DNA from: Isoetes taiwanensis
Taxonomy: Eukaryota; Streptophyta; Lycopodiopsida; Isoetales; Isoetaceae
DNA length: 64,000 bases
Reading direction: 5' to 3'
NCBI GenBank assembly: GCA_021234155.1
Contig: JAJEKV010000034.1
Span: forward strand, 6,802,028 to 6,866,027
The translations under genes were made by a program, and so were the position numbers. Below, piece after piece: positions 1 through 11,066 of this stretch. The stretch's first letter is position 1. The number at the start of each line of letters is the position of its first letter. The notes below the pieces were generated by a model. That model did no database searches and was not told the DNA's origin. It saw only the letters and a program-made list of their open reading frames with translations.

Positions 1-1234
1 TCCATCCGCCCCTCCTGTGCATACCTTGCAGATGGGCTAAAACAGGCTCTGGCGTGACTCTAGCCTTCCGGATACGCAATCCCATGGCATCACCCATCGG
101 GACTACTCCAGGTTGCATCGCCCTGGTCCGACGAGGCAGGAAGGGTTGCATCTCCCCTTCCCAGGGTCTAGAAGTTCCGTGGGCGGCTAGAGAATCGTGG
201 CGACGCACGATTCGTACCCGACTTAACCCCCCAAAACGAGAGCCAAGCCGACACTTGCAGCTCTCGAGAGGCAGGGCGGCACCATTGCCCCAGGAGGTGT
301 CGGACCCATGCTCGGCCCTCACGAAGTGACCGACCATAAGTCTAGCCCACTATGGGATCCCCCGAAGCCCCCACTCGGCAGGGATCCTCCCTCCACATTG
401 CTTCTATCCCCGTTGTGTGGTGCTGAGTCGCATCATAGCTCCAATAGCCTGGTGGGCTCCTATGCACAGGCTGCAACTAATAGGAACTAAGGGATGTGCT
501 CTAGGAGCATACTACATATGGCCCTAGGTCTCTACCCCCCTTCCCAATTCAAGAGGAGCAAACATGATCAACCATCATCACATAATCATCATATCATGAG
601 AATAATCATAAGAACATCTTAACCTAATCATACAAATCTAACTAATGGTTAGGGTTCATTGATTAGGGTTCAAGATGATGAATACAGGTTCTAGGATGGC
701 TCTACCCTAGATACAAGATACTAGCACATCTGGAATGCTAATTCCAGATGAACTATCATAACTACTACTCTCCATACCTGCTCCCGAAGCTCTCCCTCCA
801 GATCCGGGCGTCTCCATGGTCTTCGACTCACGTAATGCTGCTCTCGCTCCAAGAACGGGCCTACTCCACGGGGGCTGCTGCACCAATCTATGCCACAGCA
901 AACGATGTTCGAAACGGGGTTTCGAACGAGTAGATGAGTCTCTGGGATCTAGGGCTGGAAAAGAGGCCTAGGGTTAGGGTTCCCACTAATATAAGTTAGG
1001 TCCACCTAGGATGCCATGTGGCACCAATAGGGTGAGTCCTGTGTGGCGGGTGCCCAATAGGTTAAGGCCACATGGAAATTGGGCTTAACCTATGGTTGGC
1101 TAAGTTATGTGAATAACTTAGTCATGCCCCCTAGTGCCACAATCCATGGTATACAAGACTATGAACTTAGGCTTGTATAGTGACGGGTCCAGGAATATAC
1201 GTATTTATGGCGTATATTCCCCTGGAACGTCACA
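1..1234 (-). repeat. 3' LTR of element A (truncated by window edge)
   Basis: Nearly identical to 13175-14365 and ends in CGTCACA. The missing outer part corresponds to about 12765-13174. Against the other copy it has an extra stretch of about 43 bp near 415-470. Telomere-like GGTTAGGGTT words occur near 650-670 and 970-985, but they are part of the LTR and not an array. ORFs in it are not coding. Confidence 0.93.
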
Positions 1235-1250
1235 TTCTCCCCCCCTTAGG
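1235..1250 (-). other. Polypurine tract of element A
   Basis: On the minus strand this reads as a G-run flanked by A, directly upstream of the 3' LTR. That is the place and composition of a plus-strand primer tract. Confidence 0.8.
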
Positions 1251-2096
1251 ACAATGTTGTCCTCAGCATTGCGCTAAGGTGACGAACCTTCCTTATGCCT
1301 GCAAAAGAACAACATAGCATACACTTTAATTTAATTTAACGATCAACTTTTATTAGTTAGAGTCAAAATTTAGGCTATATTTGTACTTATACAAAATTAT
1401 ATAGCCTTAACAAGGTTACTTCTTACAATAATTCAAAATATTATTATAAGAGTTATTAGGGTTCATAATCTAAATTATGGCTCCCCCTATCTTCTCGTAA
1501 TGCGCTCCTTATTGATGCCCGCCTTTTACTTGCCTGCACAAGGAACACATTACGTTAGTTTAATTAATAAATTTGTGGTTTTAGGGGACCACCCCCGTTA
1601 CCTCCTTGAGCCGAACTACTGGCTCAAGGTTGTCCTGCTACCTTGCCCAAGATCATGGCCCTTTCGGATTTGAGCTTAAGGAACATTTAAGATGCTCCTA
1701 TCATTGCCCATGATCAAGTGCTACCTTGTACACGATCCCCCAGATCGAGTACACCCCAGTGCATCATGCCCCGAGGGTTCCAAGCTAGGGAACGTCTCAC
1801 GATCCCATCATCGCGCACGATCACTTTAACCTTCACCATGACCCTCCTACGGCCAGGTGTGCGTACCCCGCATCGCGGCATAGAGATCATCCGATCGATG
1901 TCCCATCATCGCCCACCATGCCTCATTCCTCACTCACATGACCCTAATGGTCATGCGCACCTCTTGGTGCGTGTGTCCTAGAGAATGCCCTAAAGGCGTA
2001 TCTCATCATCGCCCACACGATCCAAGATTCTGGCACAGGCACCTTACCAACTAGAATGCATGTGCCAGGGTCTAGGCTAACTAACAAGCATACTAG
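1251..2096 (-). other. 3' untranslated region of element A with spaced repeats
   Basis: No protein can be supported between the integrase stop and the purine tract. About 1690-2015 holds at least four degenerate copies of a short motif on the plus strand (TCATCGCCCA or TCATTGCCCA, often followed by a GATC-type word), spaced about 55-110 bases apart. The rest is AT-rich single-copy-looking sequence. Confidence 0.5.
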
Positions 2097-3464
2097 CTAA
2101 CCACCTGGCAAGTCGGGGTCGACTAAGTCGGAGACGACTCGCCCATCAAACTCCTTCATAAACTCTGGGTATTGCTTCTCCAAATATTGCTTCAATACCC
2201 ATGTCGCATCTTCCACGGGTAAGTGCTTCCACTTAACCAAATATTGGAGGAACTGAGACCTCCTAGTCTTCTTGAATGACTTATCAAGAAGTAATTCAGG
2301 CACGATTTCTACTTGCTCCTCCGTCATTTCCAACAAAGTTGGAGTATCCAAAACCTCCTCAGGGTTAGGATTGTGCCTTTTTAATAAACTTACGTGGAAG
2401 ACCTTGTGAACCTTAAGATGGGCCGGAAGATCCAACTTGTAGGCTTGGGAGCCCACTCTCTCCAAAATCTTGAACGGACCAGCCCACCTAGGGGCAAGCT
2501 TCTTGCAACTCCCAATCCGAAGCTTAGCTTGCTTAACCTTGATCTTCAACCAGACGCTATCGCCTACCTTAAACTCTCTTACGGTCCTGTGCCTGTCGGC
2601 CACACTCTTCTGCCGACTTCTTGCTGCCAATAAGTAACCCCTTACTTCTTCCACCAGCTGCTGCATATCTCCTAACATCTGCTGGGATACTTCAACCTTC
2701 GACACAGGATTGTGCCAGGTGTCCGGGGTTAGGCACTGGTACCCGTAATTTACCATGAAAGGAGACATCTGAGATGACTCCTGTTTGGTACTATTGTAGG
2801 CGAATTCCACCAAGTGGATGTACTCATCCCACTTGGACTGCTTGTTCCACACATAGCTTCGAAGCATGTCTTCAATGATTCGATTCGTGTTCTCCGTTTG
2901 GCCATCTGTTTGGGGATGATATGCCGTGCTCATGGAGAGCTTCGTCTGAATGGTGCTAAAGAGATCCTGCCAAAAGGCACTCATAAACTTAGAATCTCTA
3001 TCAGATATTATCTCCCGAGGCATGCCATGGAGTCTAAAAATCTCCCTTATAAATAACTTGGCAGTATCTAATGCGGTGTCAGTAGTCTTGCAAGGCACAA
3101 AATGTGCCATCTTAGATAACTTGTCTATGACAACCATCAATGCATCCTTGCCTCGAAGAGTTCTAGGGAGTCCTGTGATGAAATCCATGCTTATGACCTC
3201 CCACTTCGCATTTGGCACTCCCAATGGCTCTAAAGCACCTGGAATCCGAAGTTGCTCCGCTTTGGTCTGCTGACACAACTGGCAATTCCGAATATATGCA
3301 GCTATCTGCTTCTTCATTCCTGGCCAGAAGTAACTACTTCGAATCTTGAAATAGGTCTTCATGAAGCCCGCATGCCCTGCTATTGGGCTGTTGTGTGTGT
3401 CATGAAGAATTAACTTCCTTACCCCTGATGATTCGGGCACACACAACTTATGCTTGTGATACAA
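2097..3464 (-). CDS. Integrase with C-terminal chromodomain (element A)
   Basis: This is the C-terminal part of Pol and would insert element cDNA into chromosomes in the nucleus. Counting from the first Met, an HHCC zinc module is seen (H24/H31, C61/C64). The core follows with D94, D155 and E191; the D155-E191 gap of 35 residues is the DD35E signature. A GPY/F-like region leads to a chromodomain near residues 380-440 (QYLVKW then ATWVL). In chromoviruses this domain guides integration to modified histone tails. The W of the usual aromatic cage is present in VKW, but the other cage positions look replaced. The frame stays open upstream to the inserted sequence at 3487, so the listed Met is not a natural start: in the parent this was one polyprotein with RT and RNase H. 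Confidence 0.93.
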   Translation of the reverse strand: MYHKHKLCVPESSGVRKLILHDTHNSPIAGHAGFMKTYFKIRSSYFWPGMKKQIAAYIRNCQLCQQTKAEQLRIPGALEPLGVPNAKWEVISMDFITGLPRTLRGKDALMVVIDKLSKMAHFVPCKTTDTALDTAKLFIREIFRLHGMPREIISDRDSKFMSAFWQDLFSTIQTKLSMSTAYHPQTDGQTENTNRIIEDMLRSYVWNKQSKWDEYIHLVEFAYNSTKQESSQMSPFMVNYGYQCLTPDTWHNPVSKVEVSQQMLGDMQQLVEEVRGYLLAARSRQKSVADRHRTVREFKVGDSVWLKIKVKQAKLRIGSCKKLAPRWAGPFKILERVGSQAYKLDLPAHLKVHKVFHVSLLKRHNPNPEEVLDTPTLLEMTEEQVEIVPELLLDKSFKKTRRSQFLQYLVKWKHLPVEDATWVLKQYLEKQYPEFMKEFDGRVVSDLVDPDLPGG

Positions 3465-3487
3465 CAGGTTGCCTTCCTTCTTATAAT

Positions 3488-3970
3488 TTGCTTAATTTGT
3501 TACTGGTAGATTACATGAGGAGTCTAAGTAGGGACATTAGCACTTCTGTTGAACCTGCAGAATACAGACTGTTTCCAGGGCAGAGTCTAGTTCATGATAT
3601 ACAATACACGTATGACATGTGGACAGGTCCAGTCAGGGGCATCACTGATATTGACATACCATTCATCCCGGATAATGAACTGGACTGGGCTATGGAATTC
3701 TGCAGAAGCACATATCTAATGGTGCAACTATGGTGGTTTTTGGAATGTAACAGCAGAAGAATGACTCAGCAACAGTTTGAGAATTACAGAGAATGTTATT
3801 ACCACTACAGGGGTCTGGCAGATGCATATGGAACATTGATCATTCTCATGTCCACCACAAATGCAGATAGGCTGATCATTGAGTTAAATTGGGGAAATGG
3901 TCGCACTCTTATTCTTCAGCCCCAGTTCCAATCTCACTTTGACTACCTTAGCTCCTACCACTTCCATTGA
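3488..3970 (+). pseudogene. Unidentified ORF in the retroposed insertion (5' truncated)
   Basis: The frame is open from the insertion boundary to a stop at 3968-3970, about 160 residues, with a possible Met at 3514. I do not recognise the family. The peptide is rich in Y, W and acidic residues (patches such as QLWWFLECN and YRECYYHYRG) and shows no reverse transcriptase or endonuclease motif. It may be the C-terminal part of a host protein whose mRNA was copied, or an accessory ORF of a retroposon. The missing 5' end argues against function. Confidence 0.45.
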
Positions 3971-4379
3971 CATCCCTGTTCTCCTTCTATCCATTATACT
4001 GCACCTTACCTTTGGAACCATACACCTGTTTTCATATAATTGCAGCATTGTAGTACCTCATCAGTACTTCATCAGTACTTAATCTATTTTGCAGGAATTA
4101 TCTTGGACTGGTCTTTGACTGGCTAAGGTAGATATTGCTGAACTTTTTCAACTTTTTCAACAATGTTCTTCTCAGTTGCAGCACAACAAATTTACCAGCT
4201 ACTAATAAGGCTGAGTAATATTTTGGACACTACTAAGTGCTTATCAAAGCACTTATTCTATATGTATTTTTCTACTTGCTTTTCTATGAGTGGCTTAACT
4301 ATAAAGGCTCACTCAGTATGTTGTACCTTTTTCTATAATTAATGAAAAAAACCCCATTCACTCAAAAAAAAAAAAAAAA
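3488..4379 (+). mobile_element. Poly(A)-tailed retroposed insertion inside pol of element A
   Basis: This 892-bp block interrupts the RNase H-integrase coding region. Comparison with element C shows the pol frame resumes on both sides. It ends in a run of 16 A (4364-4379) and is flanked by TATAAT at 3482-3487 and 4380-4385, a short target duplication. Those are marks of LINE-machinery retroposition, so it is a 5'-truncated retrocopy of an mRNA or of a LINE/SINE-like RNA. It lies opposite to element A. It carries an open frame (next entry) and about 400 bp of 3'-UTR-like sequence. Confidence 0.8.
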
Positions 4380-4380
4380 T

Positions 4381-5358
4381 ATAATGCTTGAAGGCTTCCC
4401 GTTCTTTATCTGTTCTGGCTTCCCTCAAGAGGCTTTCCCATACCTCCTTGAAGTCCACATCCGTTGGCAAGGACTCCTCAATCTTCTTGCCAAACTCACT
4501 CGAAAGAGTGGAAATCGCATTACAATGCGTCCTTGTGTGAAATGGTCTCCTAGAGAGAGCATCTGCCACAACATTAAGCTTGCCGGGCTTATATACAATA
4601 TCAAAATCATACTCCTCAAGAAATTCCATCCACCTCCTTTGCCTTAAGTTGAGGAGTGGCTGGGTGAAAAGATACTGAAGGCTCTGGTGATCAGTATCTA
4701 GCTGAAACTTCCTCCCCAGCAAATAATGCCTCCATATCCTTAACGCCCTGACAATGGCTAGCAGCTCCTGATCATGGGTTGGATAGCGTTGCTCGGCGTC
4801 GTTCATCTTCTTCGAGTCGTAGGCGACTACCCTTCCTTCCTGCATCAAGACTGCCCTTGTTGCTATCTTGCTTGCATCCGTTGCTATCAACTTATCTTTA
4901 CTCGGATCCGGGAGAACAAGCACTGGCGCTGTTGTCAAGGCCTCCTTAAGCTTCTCAAAGGAAGCTTGGACTTTCTCTAACCAATGGCTAGTCCAATCCT
5001 TAATCTTCTTGGCCTTGGTGAGGTCCGACAAAGGGGACGCCCACTTAGCAAAGTCCTTCACGAACTTTCTGTAATATCCCGCCAACCCGAGAAAGCTTCT
5101 TACTTCTGCCACATTCCTTGGAGCTGGCCAATCAACTATTGCTTCAATCTTAGATGGATCTGTAGAGATTCCCTCGGATGTTACCACATGCCCCAAATAT
5201 TCCACTCGGCCTGTTGCAAAGTGGCACTTGGAGAGCTTCCCATACAACCGATGACGTCTCAACTTTTCTAACACTTTCCTCAGATGCTGACAATGCTCTT
5301 CAATGGACTTGCTGTAGATCAGGATGTCATCGAAGAAGACAATAACAAACTCATCCAA
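4381..5358 (-). pseudogene. RT palm/thumb and RNase H of element A (broken segment)
   Basis: This segment of Pol copies RNA to DNA and degrades the template. It starts just before the catalytic motif FFDDILIYS, continues through the RT thumb and connection (GLAGYYRKF), and covers an RNase H with catalytic-type residues (TDAS, QELLA, TDHQ). At its 5' side it is out of frame with the upstream RT segment because of a small deletion near 5365-5375. At its 3' side it runs into the poly(A) insertion at 4380. RNase H and the RT active site are intact as segments, but cannot be made as one protein. Confidence 0.9.
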
Positions 5359-6815
5359 GAAATCCCTGAAGGTCGTTCATGAGGCGCATAAATGTTGCTG
5401 GAGCATTCGACAATCCAAAGGGCATTACTGTAAACTCAAAATGACCATACCGCGTTCTAAAAGCGGTCTTATGGGTATCCTCTTCTTTTATTCTTATCTG
5501 GTGGTACCCTGACCTCAAATCAATTTTAGAGAATACCTTTGCTCCTTGTAACTGGTCCATTAGATCATCTGCCCTTGGCAATGCATACTTATTCTTTATC
5601 GTCTGCTTGTTGAGCTGGCGATAGTCTATGCACATTCTTAAGCTCTCATCTTTCTTCTTCACAAAGAGTATAGGTGCTCCGAAAGGAGACACACTTGCTC
5701 TAATGAAACCAAGTTCAAGCAATTCCTGGAGCTGCTTCTTGAGCTCTATCAATTCTGGGGTGCTCATTCTATACGGCGCCTTGCTGGTAGGCTTCGCATC
5801 TGGAGCTAATGTGATCTCACATTCCACACCCCTATAAGGTGGTAATTGCCAGATTTCATCTGGAAATACATCCTTGAACTCTGAAATAAGCCTTGCTATC
5901 TGCTTGGGCAATTGATTCCCCTTTGGGTCACTTCCATCCTGATTGCTTGGCTCAACTGATTCCATCCTCAAGATGTAGTCCACCTTATTCCTTTCTATAC
6001 TATTCCTTAGCTGCTTCAAAGAGATACACTGCATGGGAGAAGCTACCTTCTTACCTTTCACTATCAATTTGTTGCCGTCTGGTGCCGTCATGGTGACTTC
6101 GTTCCGGTCACAATCGATCATGGCTTTGGCTGGCTTCAAGAATTCCATCCCCACTATAAGATCATATCTTCCAATATCCATGACTTCCGCCCCCATCGGC
6201 CACTTAGTCCCACTGAGGTCTATGTCAAAAATGATCCTTCTCCCCTTAGTGTGCCGAATGGCGCCGTTTGCCATAGCCACTGGCCTCGGCTTAGACTTCA
6301 ATACCTTATTCTTCATTAGGGCAGCCAACCTAGGAGATGCAAAATTGTGAGAGCTACCTGTATCTATGAGGACTACATATGGATTACTATCTATGATCCC
6401 ATCAGCCGCGATAACAGTCGACTGATTTTCAATATCACCTGACTCAATGTTTGCACATATGTGGCACTCACCATCTATGAAATCCTGGGCCTCATGCTGG
6501 TCGTCGTCTTCGTCCGCTTCTGTTGGGGAATCCCAATCCACAAGTTCTGCCAAGGCTGCCTGCATGACGAATGGACAATCATGCGTTCGGTGCCCTGGCT
6601 GGAAGCACCTGAAGCATAGCTTCTTCTCGATACATTCCTGTCTCTTCTCCTTCGGCAGACTGTCTAGAAGACGCTTTAGAGCACTGCCCCCTGATGCATT
6701 CTGTGGCTTACGGTCCCCAAAGGCTTTACTCTGACCCTTACCTTGTTGCTGGCCTCCTGATGGTGTAGCTGCTGATTGCTTACCCTGATATTGCCCCTGA
6801 TACTGTCCTGAGCTC
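5351..6815 (-). pseudogene. Nucleocapsid zinc knuckle, protease and RT fingers/palm of element A
   Basis: The open frame runs from the gag stop (about 6815) to 5351. In order it has a Q/G-rich linker, a CCHC knuckle ([14 protein letters not shown], about 6567-6620), an aspartic protease with DTG at residues 68-70 counted from the Met at 6565, and the RT N-terminal half ([19 protein letters not shown]). It stops just after MRLMND, where a deletion of about 2 bases shifts the frame before the catalytic Asp pair. The upstream gag frame joins this one at a run of five G; a +1 shift is needed, either programmed or an indel. Confidence 0.9.
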
Positions 6816-7754
6816 TTACCCCCTGAAGGTTGACTGTTTCTCTGCTGGAGTTGCTGGTGCCTCCTCCAAACTTATCGCTTTGTCTTCAGCCTCTGCAACT
6901 GACCTTGGGTTGATTGCTCTAACAAGCCTCTTGATATTGCTGTTCAACCCCTCAATGTAAGTGTCCACCGCTTGCCTTTCCGAGACTCCAGGAACATGGA
7001 GCCTGAGCCGCATGAATTCTTCTGTGTACTTTGCTACTGACAAGCTACCCTGGTTCAACCTGTCAAACTGCTGGATCTGCCTGCTAGTATGAGATCTTGG
7101 CACATAGTGCTTACGAAAAGCCTTGCTGAAGGTCTTAAATCTGAAATCGTTCCTCCTTAGCTTGTTGGACTTAGCATATCCCTTCCACCAGATTCTTGCC
7201 GGTCCAATGAGGTTAGCTGTAGCAACTTTCCCTATATCCTTGTCTTTCATGCCGTAGGAGTTGCCAAATTCTTCCATTTCATCAAGCCATGCTTCAGCTT
7301 CCATGCCTGATCTGTCTTTCCCTGAGAACTGGCCCAGCTTCCTTGACTTCCATACGTTGCTCATAGCACTATCCACCTTTTTCTGGTAGTCATCTGTCTT
7401 TCTTGCCCTTTTCCTTGCTCTAGGTGTGTCGGACTGACTGTCGGAGCTAGAGCTGTCCTCACTGGAAGAGCTATCTGATGTGCTGGAGCTAGATGATGAT
7501 GGGCTCCTGGTTCTCCTTTTCCTTCTCCTATCCCTGACGTTCCCCTGGTTGCCCTCCCCTTCCTGCTGAGGAACTTCGTCACCACCTGGCGGACAAGGTG
7601 GAGGTGGAGGTAGAGGACCATCTTCCTGCGCATTCATCAGAGGTGTCGCCCAGTTGATGAGGTGTTGCATCTGGTTCCTCATCTGTACCAGCCTTGCGTT
7701 GACCGCCTCTGGTGACATGTCTTGCTCAAAGTCTTCTTGTTCTCTGCCGAACAA
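6816..7754 (-). CDS. Gag capsid protein (element A)
   Basis: 312 residues, the structural protein of the virus-like particle. The N-terminal 75 residues include a proline run. Residues about 78-125 form an RS/S-rich basic stretch ([10 protein letters not shown], then long Ser/Asp/Glu runs, then RARKRARK). Residues about 145-300 match the Ty3/gypsy gag domain by pattern ([38 protein letters not shown]). The zinc knuckle is not in this frame but just downstream in the next. The SR-like stretch could be phosphorylated or bind nucleic acid; that is inference. Element C keeps decayed traces of the same layout. Confidence 0.88.
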   Translation of the reverse strand: MFGREQEDFEQDMSPEAVNARLVQMRNQMQHLINWATPLMNAQEDGPLPPPPPCPPGGDEVPQQEGEGNQGNVRDRRRKRRTRSPSSSSSSTSDSSSSEDSSSSDSQSDTPRARKRARKTDDYQKKVDSAMSNVWKSRKLGQFSGKDRSGMEAEAWLDEMEEFGNSYGMKDKDIGKVATANLIGPARIWWKGYAKSNKLRRNDFRFKTFSKAFRKHYVPRSHTSRQIQQFDRLNQGSLSVAKYTEEFMRLRLHVPGVSERQAVDTYIEGLNSNIKRLVRAINPRSVAEAEDKAISLEEAPATPAEKQSTFRG

Positions 7755-8050
7755 GTTCCTTGGTACCCAATTGCGTTGTCGGTGCTGGTCTTGGGATCCT
7801 GCACTTGAGTTCCTTGCTGCAAGGATTGATCATCAATACATGTTATTTGGGTCAGATGTTGATCAATCTTACTTGTAATTGAATTATTTTTAGTTATAAC
7901 GAAATCATACGAAGCATTGCATTTATAAAACAGTTAATAGTCATTAATACTAGAAGTTACATGGTAAAATAGATATATACTAGCACAATGGAGTACAAGA
8001 AAACATTTAGCACAATTAAAACTTAAGGAAATTTTACAACTATTCAATGG
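7755..8050 (-). other. Spacer between ORF2 and gag in element A
   Basis: About 300 bp without a supported gene, AT-rich in the 7870-8040 part. No hairpin like those after ORF1 was seen here. Confidence 0.4.
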
Positions 8051-10307
8051 CCTCCTGAAAGCTTAAAGAAATTCTTGACATCCCTGAATCGGAGGCCTTT
8101 GCCGAGGTTGCGCAAGATGTTCCTTGTCAATCCTCCTTCAAGTGCTCGGGTAGTTCTGGTGCCGTTGCTGCTACTACTGAAAGTGATGCGTCCCTGAGGT
8201 GTCCCCTCGCAAAGTCGAGGCAATGGAGCGCGACGGCCCTGTTGAAAAGGATGATGTGGTCTGCATGGGCGTATATCTTCGAGTGCTGCCCGAAGCCCGA
8301 GAGTGCTATGAGAAGCGCCACGGATTCTTCCCCCCTTGGGCTGAACTCCTTGTGGAAGACCACCATTTGCCCTTGGCTGAGGGCTGGAAGATAGTAGCGA
8401 AGTGCCGTGCCCTTACCCGTGCCTCGCGATCCAGTGCCCTTCCTTTGAGCCGCTCCGCCGTAGGCATCAACTGCCATAAGATCTTCATGGTCTCTCCACA
8501 TGCTGGTTGCATTGTCCAAGTTGATCTTCTTTGGACCCTTCCCTCATGCTCTCGGCTCGAATCGCCCGGGCTTGAGCTTGGGCCCCTCCCCGGCTTATGC
8601 GATTGTGCTCAGATCTGTTTGGAACTCCTCCTCTGAAATGATAGGTTCCTGCTTTGTCGATAGATCTCCCTTATCTGGCCGATAGGCTGCTATGTCCGAC
8701 ATTGTCTCCCCAGCAGTGTCTCTCCCGCGACTCCCTTGGAATCTCCCCGGTATGAATAGTCGATGAGGTCCGTGCTTTTCCCATGTGCTATCATGCCTAG
8801 AAGCTCGTCGACCGAAGTCCCTGTTCTGGCAAGATGACAAGTTGAGGATGTCATTTGCTAAAATGTACTCCTCTCCGTCGATGACTATCGGCGACAGAGC
8901 TGTGATGCCGACCGGTGGCTCGGTGGCTCTTCTAATGTCGTCATCGTGCCTTGACATGTATCTCTGCATCCTTGTTGCCTCCCTGCTCTCCCATTCTGGG
9001 TTTTGCTCCCCTAACTGCTCGTAGTCTTCGTCGATCTGCAGAACTGGTGCCCCCGACGTCGTGCCATGGTATTCATACGCGGAGGAATCTATGTTGAGGA
9101 TTTGATCCTGGGCCCTACGGGTATTAAGTGGTGCTAAGTCTAAGGGCTGAACGGAAGGTTCCCCTACTTTGTTGATTGACTTATAATGCATGAAGAGTGC
9201 AAGGGTGGTCTGAGATGAAAGGTACCTATGCCTATTATGTCTGCAGGTCATGTAATCGGGCATGGTCCTAGTCCTATCCCATAGCTGCTTCTTGCCTTTG
9301 GATCCTCCCATCTCTCGACCTAAGGCTTGGGTGAGTGTCTCAAGAGAAACCCAATTCCCTCCCCTAGGAGCAGGGTAGCCTTTAAGGACGAAAGTTCGCC
9401 AAAAGGCTATTTTTTAAGGGTATCCAGAAATTTTGACGCTATGGTTTAGTAGGGCCCGTTATAGATGAAAAAAATAAAATTAGCCAACTTTTCTACAAAC
9501 AAATCTCACTCCACTTGAAAATTCGCCATATCCTCTAAGCGTCATAACTATGGATTCCCCTTATCCTCTACCCTCCTTCTCGAAGATTTCTTAAGGAATC
9601 GCCTAATATTCTAGGCTTTCTTCATAACCTAATCTATTCCCCATATCCGTCCAAGTACATATGATAATTTTAAGAGTTATTTTTGTAGCTATTGTGTTTC
9701 AAATACCTCTAAGGATGCACTGGAGAGCATTTTTTTACAGACCTCTCTTTTAATAGATTTGTTTTATCTACAAGGATAAGCCACATTCTCATTTGCAAAG
9801 GTTAAGATGTGGTATTGCATCATGCAACTATAGTTATAATGTGTTTGTGTCCTTGATTAAATATGGATGCTGGTGAATACATTTTCACCACAGAAATTGC
9901 AATTGGAAAATAAAGACACTTAAATCTTGGCAAAATAATATTGGCCATGATTCGCCTAAATTTCTATAAAAAACATTCATGTCTAGAAAACATTCGCCAA
10001 CATAACTAATCTTGCAACTCTATTATTCGCCCGACCTTCTAAATTATGCTTAGACAAACTTGGCCTTAAGGGCAACCCTGCCTAGGAGGTAATCTAACTT
10101 CCCAAGGTAGGACCTGTTGGTCGTATTGGCACATGATATCTGTGTAGTATGGTGTTCTAGACAGAGTTGCATGAAGATCAAACAAGTGGTCAAACACAGA
10201 GAAGGTTTCTCAGCAGGGAGCTGATGGATATGGCTTGCAGCATTGTACCATCTTTCAAAGTTGCTGGGCGCCATTGAGCAAAGAAGGGTGCAGAAAATGG
10301 CTTGCAA
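8051..10307 (-). pseudogene. ORF2 of element A: unknown accessory protein, broken
   Basis: It lies between the hairpins and gag. I do not recognise its family. Three segments match the ORF2 region of element C (31320-32863) by eye: an N-terminal piece near 10274 (NFERWYNAA against DFRRWYSAS), a middle piece 8595-9400 (ALFMHYK..., GEPSVQPLD, ITALSPIV), and a C-terminal piece 8051-8519 with RYYLP, FSPRGEE and LIALSGFG, then an out-of-frame tail like element C's LRNLG. About 650 bp of AT-rich sequence near 9420-10045 separates the first two and could be an insertion or an unspliced intron. Frameshifts lie near 8130 and 8520-8600. Conservation in two diverged elements suggests a protein once used by the family. 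Confidence 0.7.
9420..10045. other. Non-coding interruption within ORF2 of element A
   Basis: AT-rich block absent from the matching place in element C. On the minus strand its downstream edge ends in TAG just before ORF2 homology resumes, a possible splice acceptor. No convincing donor was found and no terminal repeats were seen. Origin unresolved. Confidence 0.35.
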
Positions 10308-10572
10308 AGATCAGTGAGGAATCAGAAAATCGCCTAAGTGGCTGGGAGCAGTTCCGTTGAAGGGAAAATGGCAAATGAGGCCCCTTTTTATAGACTATGG
10401 ATGGCCTCGGGATTCGTGCAAAAGGTATCTACATAGGAAGGCCTTGGTTCTATGGCTATGGGTGTCCAAATGAGCTACCATGAAGTGCAAACCTAAGCAA
10501 AATAAAGCAAGAAACACTACATGGCAGTTTGTTTGGTCAAATTTGGCTAATTTGGGTCGAAAATGGGCTGAC

Positions 10573-10639
10573 CCGGGTGAATCCGCGCTAATGGCCTCCG
10601 CGTCGCGAACGCAGACGCGTTTGGCGCGGTCTCACCCGG
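10573..10639 (-). repeat. 67-nt hairpin 1 after the H3-like ORF (element A)
   Basis: Imperfect palindrome: outer arms CCGGGTGA/TCACCCGG, then GCGC/GCGC and CGCGTC/GACGCG around a short loop. It is GC-rich within AT-rich flanks. A second copy lies at 10765-10831. It sits between ORF1 and ORF2 in element sense. Confidence 0.8.
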
Positions 10640-10764
10640 TTGGCCTATTTTTGAGCCATTTTTGGGAGTTTGAAGATGCTAACATGGCTAATTGGATCAA
10701 TTCTAGCCTAACTAACAACTTATTTTGAGCAAAACTGACACCTAAAAGCGAATTTTTGGTGCAC

Positions 10765-10831
10765 CCAGGTGAATCCGCGCGGATGGCCTCCGCGTCGCGA
10801 ACGCAGACGCGTTTGGCACGGTCTCACCCGG
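10765..10831 (-). repeat. 67-nt hairpin 2 after the H3-like ORF (element A)
   Basis: Second copy of the palindrome at 10573-10639, same length, with a few changes (one arm CCAGGTGA). The two copies are 125 bp apart. Some of the changes break stem pairs, so an RNA folding test is needed to show constraint. Confidence 0.8.
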
Positions 10832-11066
10832 TTGCCCCAATTTTTTGCTTTTTTGATGATTTTTTTTGTCAAAATTTCGTTGTAGTAATGATTTCTAGGG
10901 TATTCCTAAGTATGCTATAAAGAATTCTACTACAATTGGGTTTAATTTCCTACATTTCAAACATCAAAATTTTACTTACAGAGGAAAAAAAACAACTTTC
11001 ATATTAATAAGGAAAACACAATTACATGAAAATTTAACTTCTCAACAAAATTTCAAAATTGAGGCT

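Noticed and set aside
54-933. ORFs in LTR A (and their copies at 13161-14064)
   Set aside because: They lie inside LTRs, overlap on both strands and show no family pattern.
630-990. Telomere repeats (TTAGGG-like words)
   Set aside because: Only a few isolated words within an LTR; no tandem array.
3383-3970. A 195-residue protein starting at 3383
   Set aside because: The first 105 bases are antisense integrase of element A; the real insertion begins at 3488.
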